A stretch of DNA of 9,778 nucleotides. It comes from Chryseobacterium gleum (GTDB taxonomy: Bacteria > Bacteroidota > Bacteroidia > Flavobacteriales_D > Sanyastnellaceae). The notes beneath the pieces are model-generated. The model saw nothing but the letters and a program-made list of their open reading frames with translations. It did no database searches and was not told where the DNA came from. The DNA is taken from NCBI GenBank assembly GCA_945883885.1, contig CAMCYM010000042.1:1-9778 (forward strand). Direction: 5' to 3'. A program made the translations under genes and the position numbers. This document shows positions 4,572 through 9,778 of this stretch, one piece after another. Numbering within the stretch: the stretch's first letter is position 1; each line of letters begins with the position of its first letter.

Positions 4572-7004
4572 ATGGTACGAATTGCAGAATTTCGGGTACG
4601 GGTGTTTTTGGCCGCGGTGCTGGCCCTCTGCGCGGGCGCAGCAGCGGCCCAAACAGGATCCATCCGCGGACGCGTTACGGATGAAGCCACGAACGAGCCC
4701 ATCGCATTCGCGACGGTGGTGCTTCAGGACAGCCGCCTCGGCACGGTGACCGATTTGGAAGGCGCATTCGTGCTCGAAGGCGTGCCCGCCGGCCTGCGCA
4801 ACGTGACGGTGAGCTTCATCGGCTACTCGACCCGCACCGTATTCGAGATCGAAGTGACCCCCGCCCGTCCGGCCGTGGTCAACGTGGCGCTGAAAGCCGT
4901 GGCCGTCGAAATCGGGGCGGCGGAAGTCACGGAAACCCGACGCGCCACCCAGGCGGAGGCGCCGCTCAGCGTCCGGAGCATCGGCACGAACGAAATCAAG
5001 CGGAACCCCGGCGGCGGCCGTGACATCAGCCGTGCCATCCGGACCCTCCCCGGTGTGGCCGCCATCCCGAGTTTCCGCAATGACATCGTCATCCGCGGCG
5101 GCGCGCCGAACGAAAACCGGTTCTACATCGACGGCATTGAAATCCCGAACATCAACCACTTCGCCACCCAAGGCGCGAGCGGCGGACCGGTGGGCATGAT
5201 CAACGTGGACCTCGTGGAGAACGTCGATTTCTACGCGGGCGCCTTCCCGGCGGCACGCGGCAACGCACTGAGTTCCGTCATGGAGTTTGGGTTCAAGGAG
5301 GCCCGACGCGACGAATGGACGGCGAACCTCGTCGTGGGCACGAGTGACCTCGGGTTGACGCTCGAAGGTCCGACGGGGGAGCGTTCCTCCCTGATCGCCA
5401 GTGTTCGCCGCAGCTACCTGCAGCTCGTCTTCGAAGCCCTCGGATTGCCCTTCCTGCCGATTTACAACGACTACCAATACAAGTGGACGTGGCGTCCGGA
5501 CGACCGGAACGTGGTGACCGTGCTGGGGCTGGGTGCCCTCGACGATTTCGAGTTGAACCTTGATTTGGCGGCAGATACCGCTGCGGACGACTACCTCGAG
5601 CGCGTGGCCATCTTGGGCTTCCTCGATGTGCAGACGCAGTGGAATTACACGCAGGGGGCCAAATGGGACCGCTACATGGAAGACGGGCGCTGGACCTTCG
5701 TGGCCAGCCGCAACATGCTGAACAACCGGGCCTTCAAACACGTCGACAACGACACGGCGCTGCCGTTGATCCGGGACTACCTCAGCCGCGAAATCGAAAA
5801 CAAATTCCGTGCGGAGCGGCGGCGAACGTTCGATTCGGGCATCGAAGCCACATGGGGTGCGGCCTACGAATATGTGAAGTACGAGAACGAGACGTTCGAT
5901 CAGCGCTTCAACCCGGCTTCCCAAGGAATCGACACCGTCCAGTTTGCCATCGGATTCAAGGCACACAAGTACGGGGCCTTCGCCCAAGCGTCGCGTCGGG
6001 TGGCTGCGGAGCGGTTGACCTTGAGCGCCGGCCTCCGGATGGACGGATCGAGTGCAGCCGCAGGGCTGCGCAATCCGTTGCGGGCTGCATCGCCCCGGGC
6101 GTCTGCGAGCTTCGCGTTTGCGCCGGGTTGGACCCTGAATGCGAACGTCGGGATCTACCACCAACTCCCCGCGTACACCGTGCTGGGGTTTGCGGATGCT
6201 GCGGGACTGCGGGTGAACGCCACCGATGCGACGCGGTACCTCTCGAACGGGCAAGCCGTGGCCGGCATCAAGTGGGACGGAGGCAGCCGCAACCTGGTTG
6301 CATCGGCCGAAGGGTTTTACAAGGGCTACCGCCACGCGGCGGTGAGCCGGAGCACGGGCGTGGCGCTCGCGAATTTGGGCGCGGACTTCGGCGTGGTGGG
6401 CAACGAAGCTGTGGACTTCGGGGGCGTGGGGCGCTCGTACGGCGCGGAGTTCTTGCTGCAGCAGCGGTTGAACAAAGGATTCTATGGCCTGCTGGCCTAC
6501 ACCTTCGTCCGCAGCGAGTACGCCTCCTCAGCAGGAGCAGCGTACACCGCGAGCAGCTGGGACAACCGGCACATCGTGAGTGTGACGGGGGGGAAGAAGT
6601 TCGAGGGAGGCTGGGAGGTGGGCGCGCGGCTTTTGGCCAGCGGCGGCCTGCCATTTACGCCCATCGATCCGGCCTCGCTGTCCATCGCGTCCTGGGATGT
6701 GTACGGACGCCCGCTGCCCGACTACAGCCGCCTCAATACAGGCCGCAACGGCGCATTCCACCAGCTCGACATCCGCGTCGACAAGAAGTGGTTCTTCCCC
6801 GCGTGGTCGCTCGACGTGTTCCTTGAACTGGTGAACGCCACCGGAGCAGCGGTGCCTGCGCCCGCCACGACCGATGTGGTGCGCGACCCGGTGACCGGTA
6901 CGCCGCTGCCCTCGACCGCGACGCCCGGCTATTACGACGCGCGCACGTTCGACTCCAGCGCGGGCCAAGTCCTTCCGTCCCTCGGGCTGATCATCGAGCT
7001 CTGA
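4572..7004 (+). CDS. TonB-dependent outer-membrane receptor with CarboxypepD_reg-like domain
   Basis: The 810-aa protein looks like an energised outer-membrane importer. Residues 1-26 form a signal peptide (Arg-containing start, hydrophobic FLAAVLALCAGAAAA, likely cut before QTGS). Residues 30-108 are a carboxypeptidase regulatory-like/peptidase-associated beta-sandwich (GSIRGRVTDEATNEPIAFA, TDLEGAFVLEGVPAG, SFIGY). A plug domain spans about 120-240, with TLPGVAAIPSFRNDIVIRGG, RFYIDGIEIPNINHF and a VENVDFYAGAFPA strand. The remainder has the alternating, aromatic-rich strands of a beta-barrel (YTFVRSEY, SSWDNRHIVSVTGGKKF, GGLPFTPID), ending in LPSLGLIIEL. The substrate cannot be named: no SusD partner or specific uptake gene is adjacent. 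It starts 37 nt after dnaX with no clear promoter of its own (AACCTTCG at 4541-4548 is a weak candidate). Confidence 0.93.
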   Translation: MVRIAEFRVRVFLAAVLALCAGAAAAQTGSIRGRVTDEATNEPIAFATVVLQDSRLGTVTDLEGAFVLEGVPAGLRNVTVSFIGYSTRTVFEIEVTPARPAVVNVALKAVAVEIGAAEVTETRRATQAEAPLSVRSIGTNEIKRNPGGGRDISRAIRTLPGVAAIPSFRNDIVIRGGAPNENRFYIDGIEIPNINHFATQGASGGPVGMINVDLVENVDFYAGAFPAARGNALSSVMEFGFKEARRDEWTANLVVGTSDLGLTLEGPTGERSSLIASVRRSYLQLVFEALGLPFLPIYNDYQYKWTWRPDDRNVVTVLGLGALDDFELNLDLAADTAADDYLERVAILGFLDVQTQWNYTQGAKWDRYMEDGRWTFVASRNMLNNRAFKHVDNDTALPLIRDYLSREIENKFRAERRRTFDSGIEATWGAAYEYVKYENETFDQRFNPASQGIDTVQFAIGFKAHKYGAFAQASRRVAAERLTLSAGLRMDGSSAAAGLRNPLRAASPRASASFAFAPGWTLNANVGIYHQLPAYTVLGFADAAGLRVNATDATRYLSNGQAVAGIKWDGGSRNLVASAEGFYKGYRHAAVSRSTGVALANLGADFGVVGNEAVDFGGVGRSYGAEFLLQQRLNKGFYGLLAYTFVRSEYASSAGAAYTASSWDNRHIVSVTGGKKFEGGWEVGARLLASGGLPFTPIDPASLSIASWDVYGRPLPDYSRLNTGRNGAFHQLDIRVDKKWFFPAWSLDVFLELVNATGAAVPAPATTDVVRDPVTGTPLPSTATPGYYDARTFDSSAGQVLPSLGLIIEL

Positions 7005-7007
7005 GGG

Positions 7008-7015
7008 TACCTTCG
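7008..7015 (+). promoter_or_regulatory. TACCTTCG box 4 nt before S4-protein ATG (candidate -7 element)
   Basis: TACCTTCG lies between the receptor stop codon and the next ATG, separated from that ATG by CGCG. It differs from the Bacteroidota -7 consensus TAnnTTTG at one fixed position. Placement would put the transcription start at about the A of the ATG, giving a leaderless message. No good -33 box is seen. Promoter role inferred. Confidence 0.45.
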
Positions 7016-7019
7016 CGCG

Positions 7020-7382
7020 ATGCGGGTGGACAAATTCCTTTGGTGCATCCGGGTCTTCAAGACCCGGACGTCTGCGACGGACCATTGCCGTGAGGGCAAG
7101 GTCTTCATTGCAGACCGTGCGGTGAAGCCGGCCGTGGAGTTGCGGGGGGGAGAGAAGATCCGCATCCGCATGGGAGCGGTGCATTTCGAGTGGGAGGTGG
7201 TCGAGTTTCCGAAGTCGCGGGTGTCTGCGGCCTTGGTGCCCCAATTCGCGCGCGACATCACCCCGGAAGCTGAGCGTGCAAAGCTCGAAGCCATCCGCGC
7301 CGCTCAGCAGGACCTCCTGCGCCCGGTCGGTCGCCCCACGAAGCGCGACCGGCGCGACCTCGACGCCTTCTTCGACACCTGA
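7020..7382 (+). CDS. S4-domain RNA-binding protein (Hsp15-like)
   Basis: A 120-aa basic protein beginning MRVDKFLWCIRVFKTRT, the characteristic S4/Hsp15 opening, followed by the S4 fold over roughly residues 1-65 (CREGKVFIADRAVKPAVEL, GGEKIRIRMG). The tail has the conserved FPKSRVSAALVPQF stretch and ends RPTKRDRRDLDAFF, as in Bacteroidota members of this family. E. coli Hsp15 (HslR) binds 50S subunits carrying stalled nascent chains; assuming the same role here is inference from the fold. It starts 15 nt after the receptor gene and is 15 nt ahead of the GNAT gene, so the latter two probably share a transcript. The ATG at 7020 is preceded by a TACCTTCG box and no Shine-Dalgarno. Confidence 0.93.
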   Translation: MRVDKFLWCIRVFKTRTSATDHCREGKVFIADRAVKPAVELRGGEKIRIRMGAVHFEWEVVEFPKSRVSAALVPQFARDITPEAERAKLEAIRAAQQDLLRPVGRPTKRDRRDLDAFFDT

Positions 7383-7397
7383 TTTTCTGACTTCCCG

Positions 7398-7856
7398 ATG
7401 GAAATTCACGCCATTCCTGCGGTCGCCACGCGTCCTGTGCGGTTCGAAGTGCTGTGGCCCCACCGGGGGGATGTGGTAGCATGTACGTTGCCTGAGGACG
7501 AAGCCCCCCATGCACTGCACCTCGGTGCCTACCTGCCCGACGGGCGGCTGGTCGGCGTGTGCACCCTGCTCGAACAAGCCCCTCAGCGATTTCCGAATGC
7601 GGTGCCGGCTGGAGCGCACCCGTACCGGCTCCGCGCCATGGCAACGCTGCCCGATGTGCGGGGCACGGGGGTGGGACGTGCGCTGGTCGAGCGAGCGTCT
7701 GCGGAAGCCGCGGCGCGGGGCGCGACGTACCTGTGGTTCGATGCCCGCCGGGTCGCTTACGGGTTTTACGAGCGTCTGGGGATTGCTTTCCTAAGCGAGG
7801 AGTTCCAAATCCCCCCCATCGGCGCGCATCGGGTGATGGGACGAGCGCTCACGTGA
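7398..7856 (+). CDS. GNAT-family N-acetyltransferase
   Basis: The 152-aa protein has the acetyl-CoA-binding signature of the GCN5-related fold: a beta4 strand YRLRAMATLPD, then VRGTGVGRALVERA (R-G-x-G-x-G/A pyrophosphate loop) at about residues 88-101. The C-terminal strand-helix reads YLWFDARRVAYGFYERLG, with the FYERLG motif common in the family. The N-terminal half carries VLWPHRGD, found in a Bacteroidota subgroup as I recall it. The acceptor is unknown: small molecule, amino acid or protein are all possible. It begins 15 nt after the S4 gene and looks translationally linked to it. An inverted repeat starts two bases after its stop codon. Start chosen at the first ATG after the S4 stop, and MEIHAIPA is a plausible family N-terminus. 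Confidence 0.88.
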   Translation: MEIHAIPAVATRPVRFEVLWPHRGDVVACTLPEDEAPHALHLGAYLPDGRLVGVCTLLEQAPQRFPNAVPAGAHPYRLRAMATLPDVRGTGVGRALVERASAEAAARGATYLWFDARRVAYGFYERLGIAFLSEEFQIPPIGAHRVMGRALT

Positions 7857-7857
7857 C

Positions 7858-7873
7858 GGACGGCAAGCCGTCC
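7858..7873 (+). terminator. Short hairpin after GNAT stop (possible weak terminator)
   Basis: GGACGGC at 7858-7864 and GCCGTCC at 7867-7873 form a perfect inverted repeat separated by AA, so a 6-bp GC-rich stem with a four-base loop is expected. It begins two bases past the GNAT stop codon. No U tract follows (TATGGG), so it may be only a weak terminator or a 3'-end stabiliser. Confidence 0.35.
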
Positions 7874-7907
7874 TATGGGAGCGTTCGGCAGTTGCAGGCG
7901 GGCGCGC

Positions 7908-7915
7908 TACCTTTC
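7908..7915 (+). promoter_or_regulatory. TACCTTTC box 4 nt before aminotransferase ATG (candidate -7 element)
   Basis: TACCTTTC matches TAnnTTTG except for the last base and is followed by GGCC and the ATG. A weak TTCG at 7884-7887 lies 20 bp upstream in the -33 position. If used, the transcript would begin at or next to the start codon. It is the third copy in the window of the same box at the same spacing. Confidence 0.45.
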
Positions 7916-7919
7916 GGCC

Positions 7920-9110
7920 ATGCCGCGCATTTCTGAGAAAGGGCTGAATCTGCCCGACAGTCCCATTCGCAAACTCGCACCCTTTGCGAACGCCGCAAAA
8001 GCCGCCGGGAAACAGGTCATCCACCTCAACATCGGCCAACCCGACATCGCCTCGCCCGACGTGGCCTTGGATGCGGTGCGGAACCTCGACCGGAAGGTGC
8101 TGGAATACAGCCCCAGCGAGGGGTACGCATCGTACCGCGAGGGGCTGGCGACGTATTACGCTTCGGTGGGGGTGGAGCTCGTTCCGAGCGACATCCTCGT
8201 AACGACGGGCGGCAGCGAGGCGCTGCACTTCGTCTTCCTTTGCGGCTTCAATCCGGGCGACGAAGTGGTGGTGCCGGAGCCGTTCTATGCGAATTACGCC
8301 AGTTTCGCCCAGTGGGCCGGAGTTCAGGTCGTGCCGGTCCAAGCGTCCATCGAGGACGGTTTCGCATTGCCGTCCATGGCGGCCTTCGAGCAGGCGATTA
8401 CGCCGCGAACCCGCGCGATCCTCATTTGCAATCCGGGCAATCCCACAGGCACGGTGTACGGGCCGGCAGAGCTCGCGGCGTTGGCAGATTTGGTCCGCAA
8501 ACACGACTTGTATCTCATTGCAGATGAGGTCTATCGCGAGTTCACCTACGACGGGGTCATGCCGCAAAGTGTGCTTTCGCTGCCCGCCCTCGAGGCCCAT
8601 GCGGTGGTCATTGACAGTGTTTCGAAGCGCTACAGCATGTGCGGCGCGCGCGTCGGCGCTTTGCTGACACGCAACGCCGAACTGCGCCGGGCGGCCATGA
8701 AAATGGCGATGGCCCGCCTCAGCCCACCGACGCTTGGCCAAATCGCCTCCGAAGCCGCTCTCCGCACCTCTCCGGACTACTTCGAGGCGGTTCGCACCGA
8801 ATACCGCCGCCGCCGCGATGCCCTCGTCGACGGGCTTTCCGCCATCGACGGCGTCCTCTGCCCCCGCCCCGGCGGCGCCTTCTACGCCGTGGCCCGGCTT
8901 CCCATTCCCAGTGCGGACGATTTCTGCCGGTGGATGCTGGAGTCCTTTGATTTGGACGGAACGACTGTCATGATGGCTCCGAATTCGGGATTTTACGCCA
9001 CTCCTGGCGCGGGCATGCAGGAAGTTCGGCTCGCGTATGTGTTGGAAGTCCCTCGCATCGAGGAAGCCGTGGCGTGCGTGAAGGCGGGGGTGGAGGAGTT
9101 TGGAGGTTGA
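7920..9110 (+). CDS. Class I PLP-dependent aminotransferase (aspartate aminotransferase-like)
   Basis: A 396-aa fold-type I aminotransferase moving amino groups between an amino acid and a 2-oxo acid in the cytoplasm. Visible marks: HLNIGQPDI near residue 36, TTGGSEAL at 95-102 (phosphate binding), the Asn loop NPGNPTG at 171-177, ADEVYREF at 201-208 with the ring-nitrogen Asp202, and SVSKRYSMCGARVG with the Schiff-base Lys236 and a following Arg. Near the end, QEVRLAYV holds the likely carboxylate-binding Arg. I set the start at the ATG 7920 because the family begins M-P-x-I-S-x-K-G; the longer in-frame ATG at 7875 would add 15 residues overlapping a hairpin and the TACCTTTC box. The amino acid substrate is not decided by sequence; aspartate is the default family label. 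The last codons (GGT TGA) merge into the hexamer repeat. Confidence 0.92.
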   Translation: MPRISEKGLNLPDSPIRKLAPFANAAKAAGKQVIHLNIGQPDIASPDVALDAVRNLDRKVLEYSPSEGYASYREGLATYYASVGVELVPSDILVTTGGSEALHFVFLCGFNPGDEVVVPEPFYANYASFAQWAGVQVVPVQASIEDGFALPSMAAFEQAITPRTRAILICNPGNPTGTVYGPAELAALADLVRKHDLYLIADEVYREFTYDGVMPQSVLSLPALEAHAVVIDSVSKRYSMCGARVGALLTRNAELRRAAMKMAMARLSPPTLGQIASEAALRTSPDYFEAVRTEYRRRRDALVDGLSAIDGVLCPRPGGAFYAVARLPIPSADDFCRWMLESFDLDGTTVMMAPNSGFYATPGAGMQEVRLAYVLEVPRIEEAVACVKAGVEEFGG

Positions 9111-9183
9111 GATTGAGATTGAGGTTGAGGGATGAGGGATGAGGGATGAGATTGAGATTGAGGTTGGGGTTGAGGTTGAGGTT
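9103..9183 (+). repeat. GAGRTT/GAGGGAT hexamer-heptamer tandem array
   Basis: The 81 bp divide without remainder into GAGGTT, GAGATT twice, GAGGTT, GAGGGAT three times, GAGATT twice, GAGGTT, GGGGTT and GAGGTT twice. The first unit overlaps the end and stop codon of the aminotransferase gene. The remainder fills nearly the whole gap before the methyltransferase. Its inverted relative lies in the dnaX linker (3970-4043). The four G runs at 9129, 9136, 9143 and 9166 could support a G-quadruplex in DNA or RNA. No ordinary terminator is present in this gap. Confidence 0.9.
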
Positions 9184-9201
9184 TATCGAATTTGAGAAGT
9201 C

Positions 9202-9778
9202 ATGCAGAGCACACTGATTCGTATCAACGGGGCAATCAAAGGGTTGGTGTTGGTCGCCAGACCCCATCTTTTTTTGGGCTGGCTGCGGCGCCCAGCGCTG
9301 CTTGTAACCAATGTTTTGGCACTTACCCGTTGGATTAGCCGCGTGCCCAAGGGATTGTTGATCAATGATTTTTTCGTCTTCAAACGGCAGTATGCAAAGC
9401 GGCTGTCGCTGTACCAAACTACCATTGACCACCTCGGGTTGGCCCAAGAACCCATCGACGATCTGGAGTTTGGGGTGTGTGGAGGCACGTCGTTTCGTTG
9501 GTGGCTCGAGCATTGTCCGCATCCGGACAGCCGGTTCTTCGGGTTTGACACCTTCGAGGGCTTGCCGGAAGATTGGGGCACGTTCAGCAAAGGGGACATG
9601 GCTGCGGGCGTCCCCGAGGTAAACGATGCCCGTGCGGAGTTTGTCGCGGGATTGTTCCAGGATTCGATGCAGCCGTTTCTTGCCACGTACAGCTTGAAGA
9701 CATCGCGTCGGAAAGTGATTCACCTCGATGCGGACCTGTTTTCTTCCACGTTGTTCGTACTCACGAGCCTCGCGCCCT
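9202..9778 (+). CDS. TylF/MycF-like class I SAM-dependent methyltransferase, 3' end outside window
   Basis: An open frame of 192 codons runs off the right edge. After a basic, hydrophobic N-terminal stretch comes DDLEFGVCGGTSFRWW at about residues 86-101 (E-x-G-x-x-x-G, the SAM-binding motif I), then FFGFDTFEGLPEDWG at about 112-126, and VIHLDADLFSST at about 172-183. This order (LEFGV..G, GFDTFEGLPE, D-x-D-L-[YF]-x-S-T) is that of the macrocin O-methyltransferase family, which methylates sugars or related small molecules and often binds Mg2+ through such Asp residues. An in-frame TGA at 9193-9195 fixes ATG 9202 as the first possible ATG start. Its base composition appears lower in G+C than its neighbours. 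The actual acceptor cannot be told. Confidence 0.85.
   Translation, partial: MQSTLIRINGAIKGLVLVARPHLFLGWLRRPALLVTNVLALTRWISRVPKGLLINDFFVFKRQYAKRLSLYQTTIDHLGLAQEPIDDLEFGVCGGTSFRWWLEHCPHPDSRFFGFDTFEGLPEDWGTFSKGDMAAGVPEVNDARAEFVAGLFQDSMQPFLATYSLKTSRRKVIHLDADLFSSTLFVLTSLAP

Noticed and set aside
3861..6335. 824-codon open frame on the minus strand
   Set aside because: It lies antisense to the tau region and the receptor gene, both of which have recognisable domains. Its product is low-complexity, Arg/Pro/Gly-rich sequence with no family features, as expected of a shadow frame in GC-rich DNA.
7875..7919. Longer N-terminus of the aminotransferase from ATG 7875
   Set aside because: The added residues (MGAFGSCRRARYLSA) do not resemble the family; the downstream MPRISEKGL start does.
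9103..9183. CRISPR array or telomere-like element
   Set aside because: Units are only 6-7 bp and contiguous, without spacers of constant length and without cas genes; it is a simple tandem array.
8968..9723. 251-codon minus-strand frame with LNLNLN repeats
   Set aside because: Its repeats come from the hexamer array, and it is antisense to the aminotransferase end and to a well-supported methyltransferase.

Overview
The window looks like a GC-rich (by eye roughly 60-65% G+C) chromosomal segment of a Bacteroidota bacterium, most likely in or near the Flavobacteriales. The clues are an rpsF-rpsR-rplI operon without priB/ssb, a DnaX whose AAA+ core has lost the usual four-cysteine zinc module, a TonB-dependent receptor with an N-terminal carboxypeptidase-regulatory-like domain, general absence of Shine-Dalgarno sequences, and a -7 box of the Bacteroidota TAnnTTTG type in front of rpsF. 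The organism is inferred from remembered family features; no search was run.

Layout. Minus strand, 1-2598: the 5' two thirds of uvrB (running off the left edge), a rho-independent terminator, then rplI, rpsR and rpsF, transcribed leftward from a promoter near 2626-2656. Plus strand, 2728-4534: dnaX, divergent from rpsF. Its zero frame stops right after a run of ten A, but the frame reached by dropping one A (or adding two) continues open for 243 residues and carries a proline/alanine-rich linker and a recognisable tau C-terminal domain. The gene therefore encodes gamma-like and tau-like products through slippage at the A tract, or the tract length is off by one in the assembly. Next come a TonB-dependent receptor (4572-7004), a small S4 RNA-binding protein (7020-7382), a GNAT acetyltransferase (7398-7856), a class I PLP aminotransferase (7920-9110), and a TylF-like SAM methyltransferase cut by the right edge (9202-9778).

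Beyond the genes, three things stand out: the dnaX slippage arrangement; a degenerate 6/7-bp tandem repeat (GAGRTT/GAGGGAT) that occurs both between genes (9103-9183) and, inverted, inside the coding sequence of the tau linker (3970-4043); and an octamer TACCTTYS placed exactly 4 nt before the ATG of three genes (uvrB, the S4 gene, the aminotransferase). The last resembles a -7 promoter element placed so that transcription would begin at or next to the start codon. Most genes are housekeeping (repair, translation, replication); only the receptor and the methyltransferase look accessory. No stretch over 300 bases lacks a gene once the tau extension is counted. I see no tRNA, rRNA, CRISPR array or insertion sequence.
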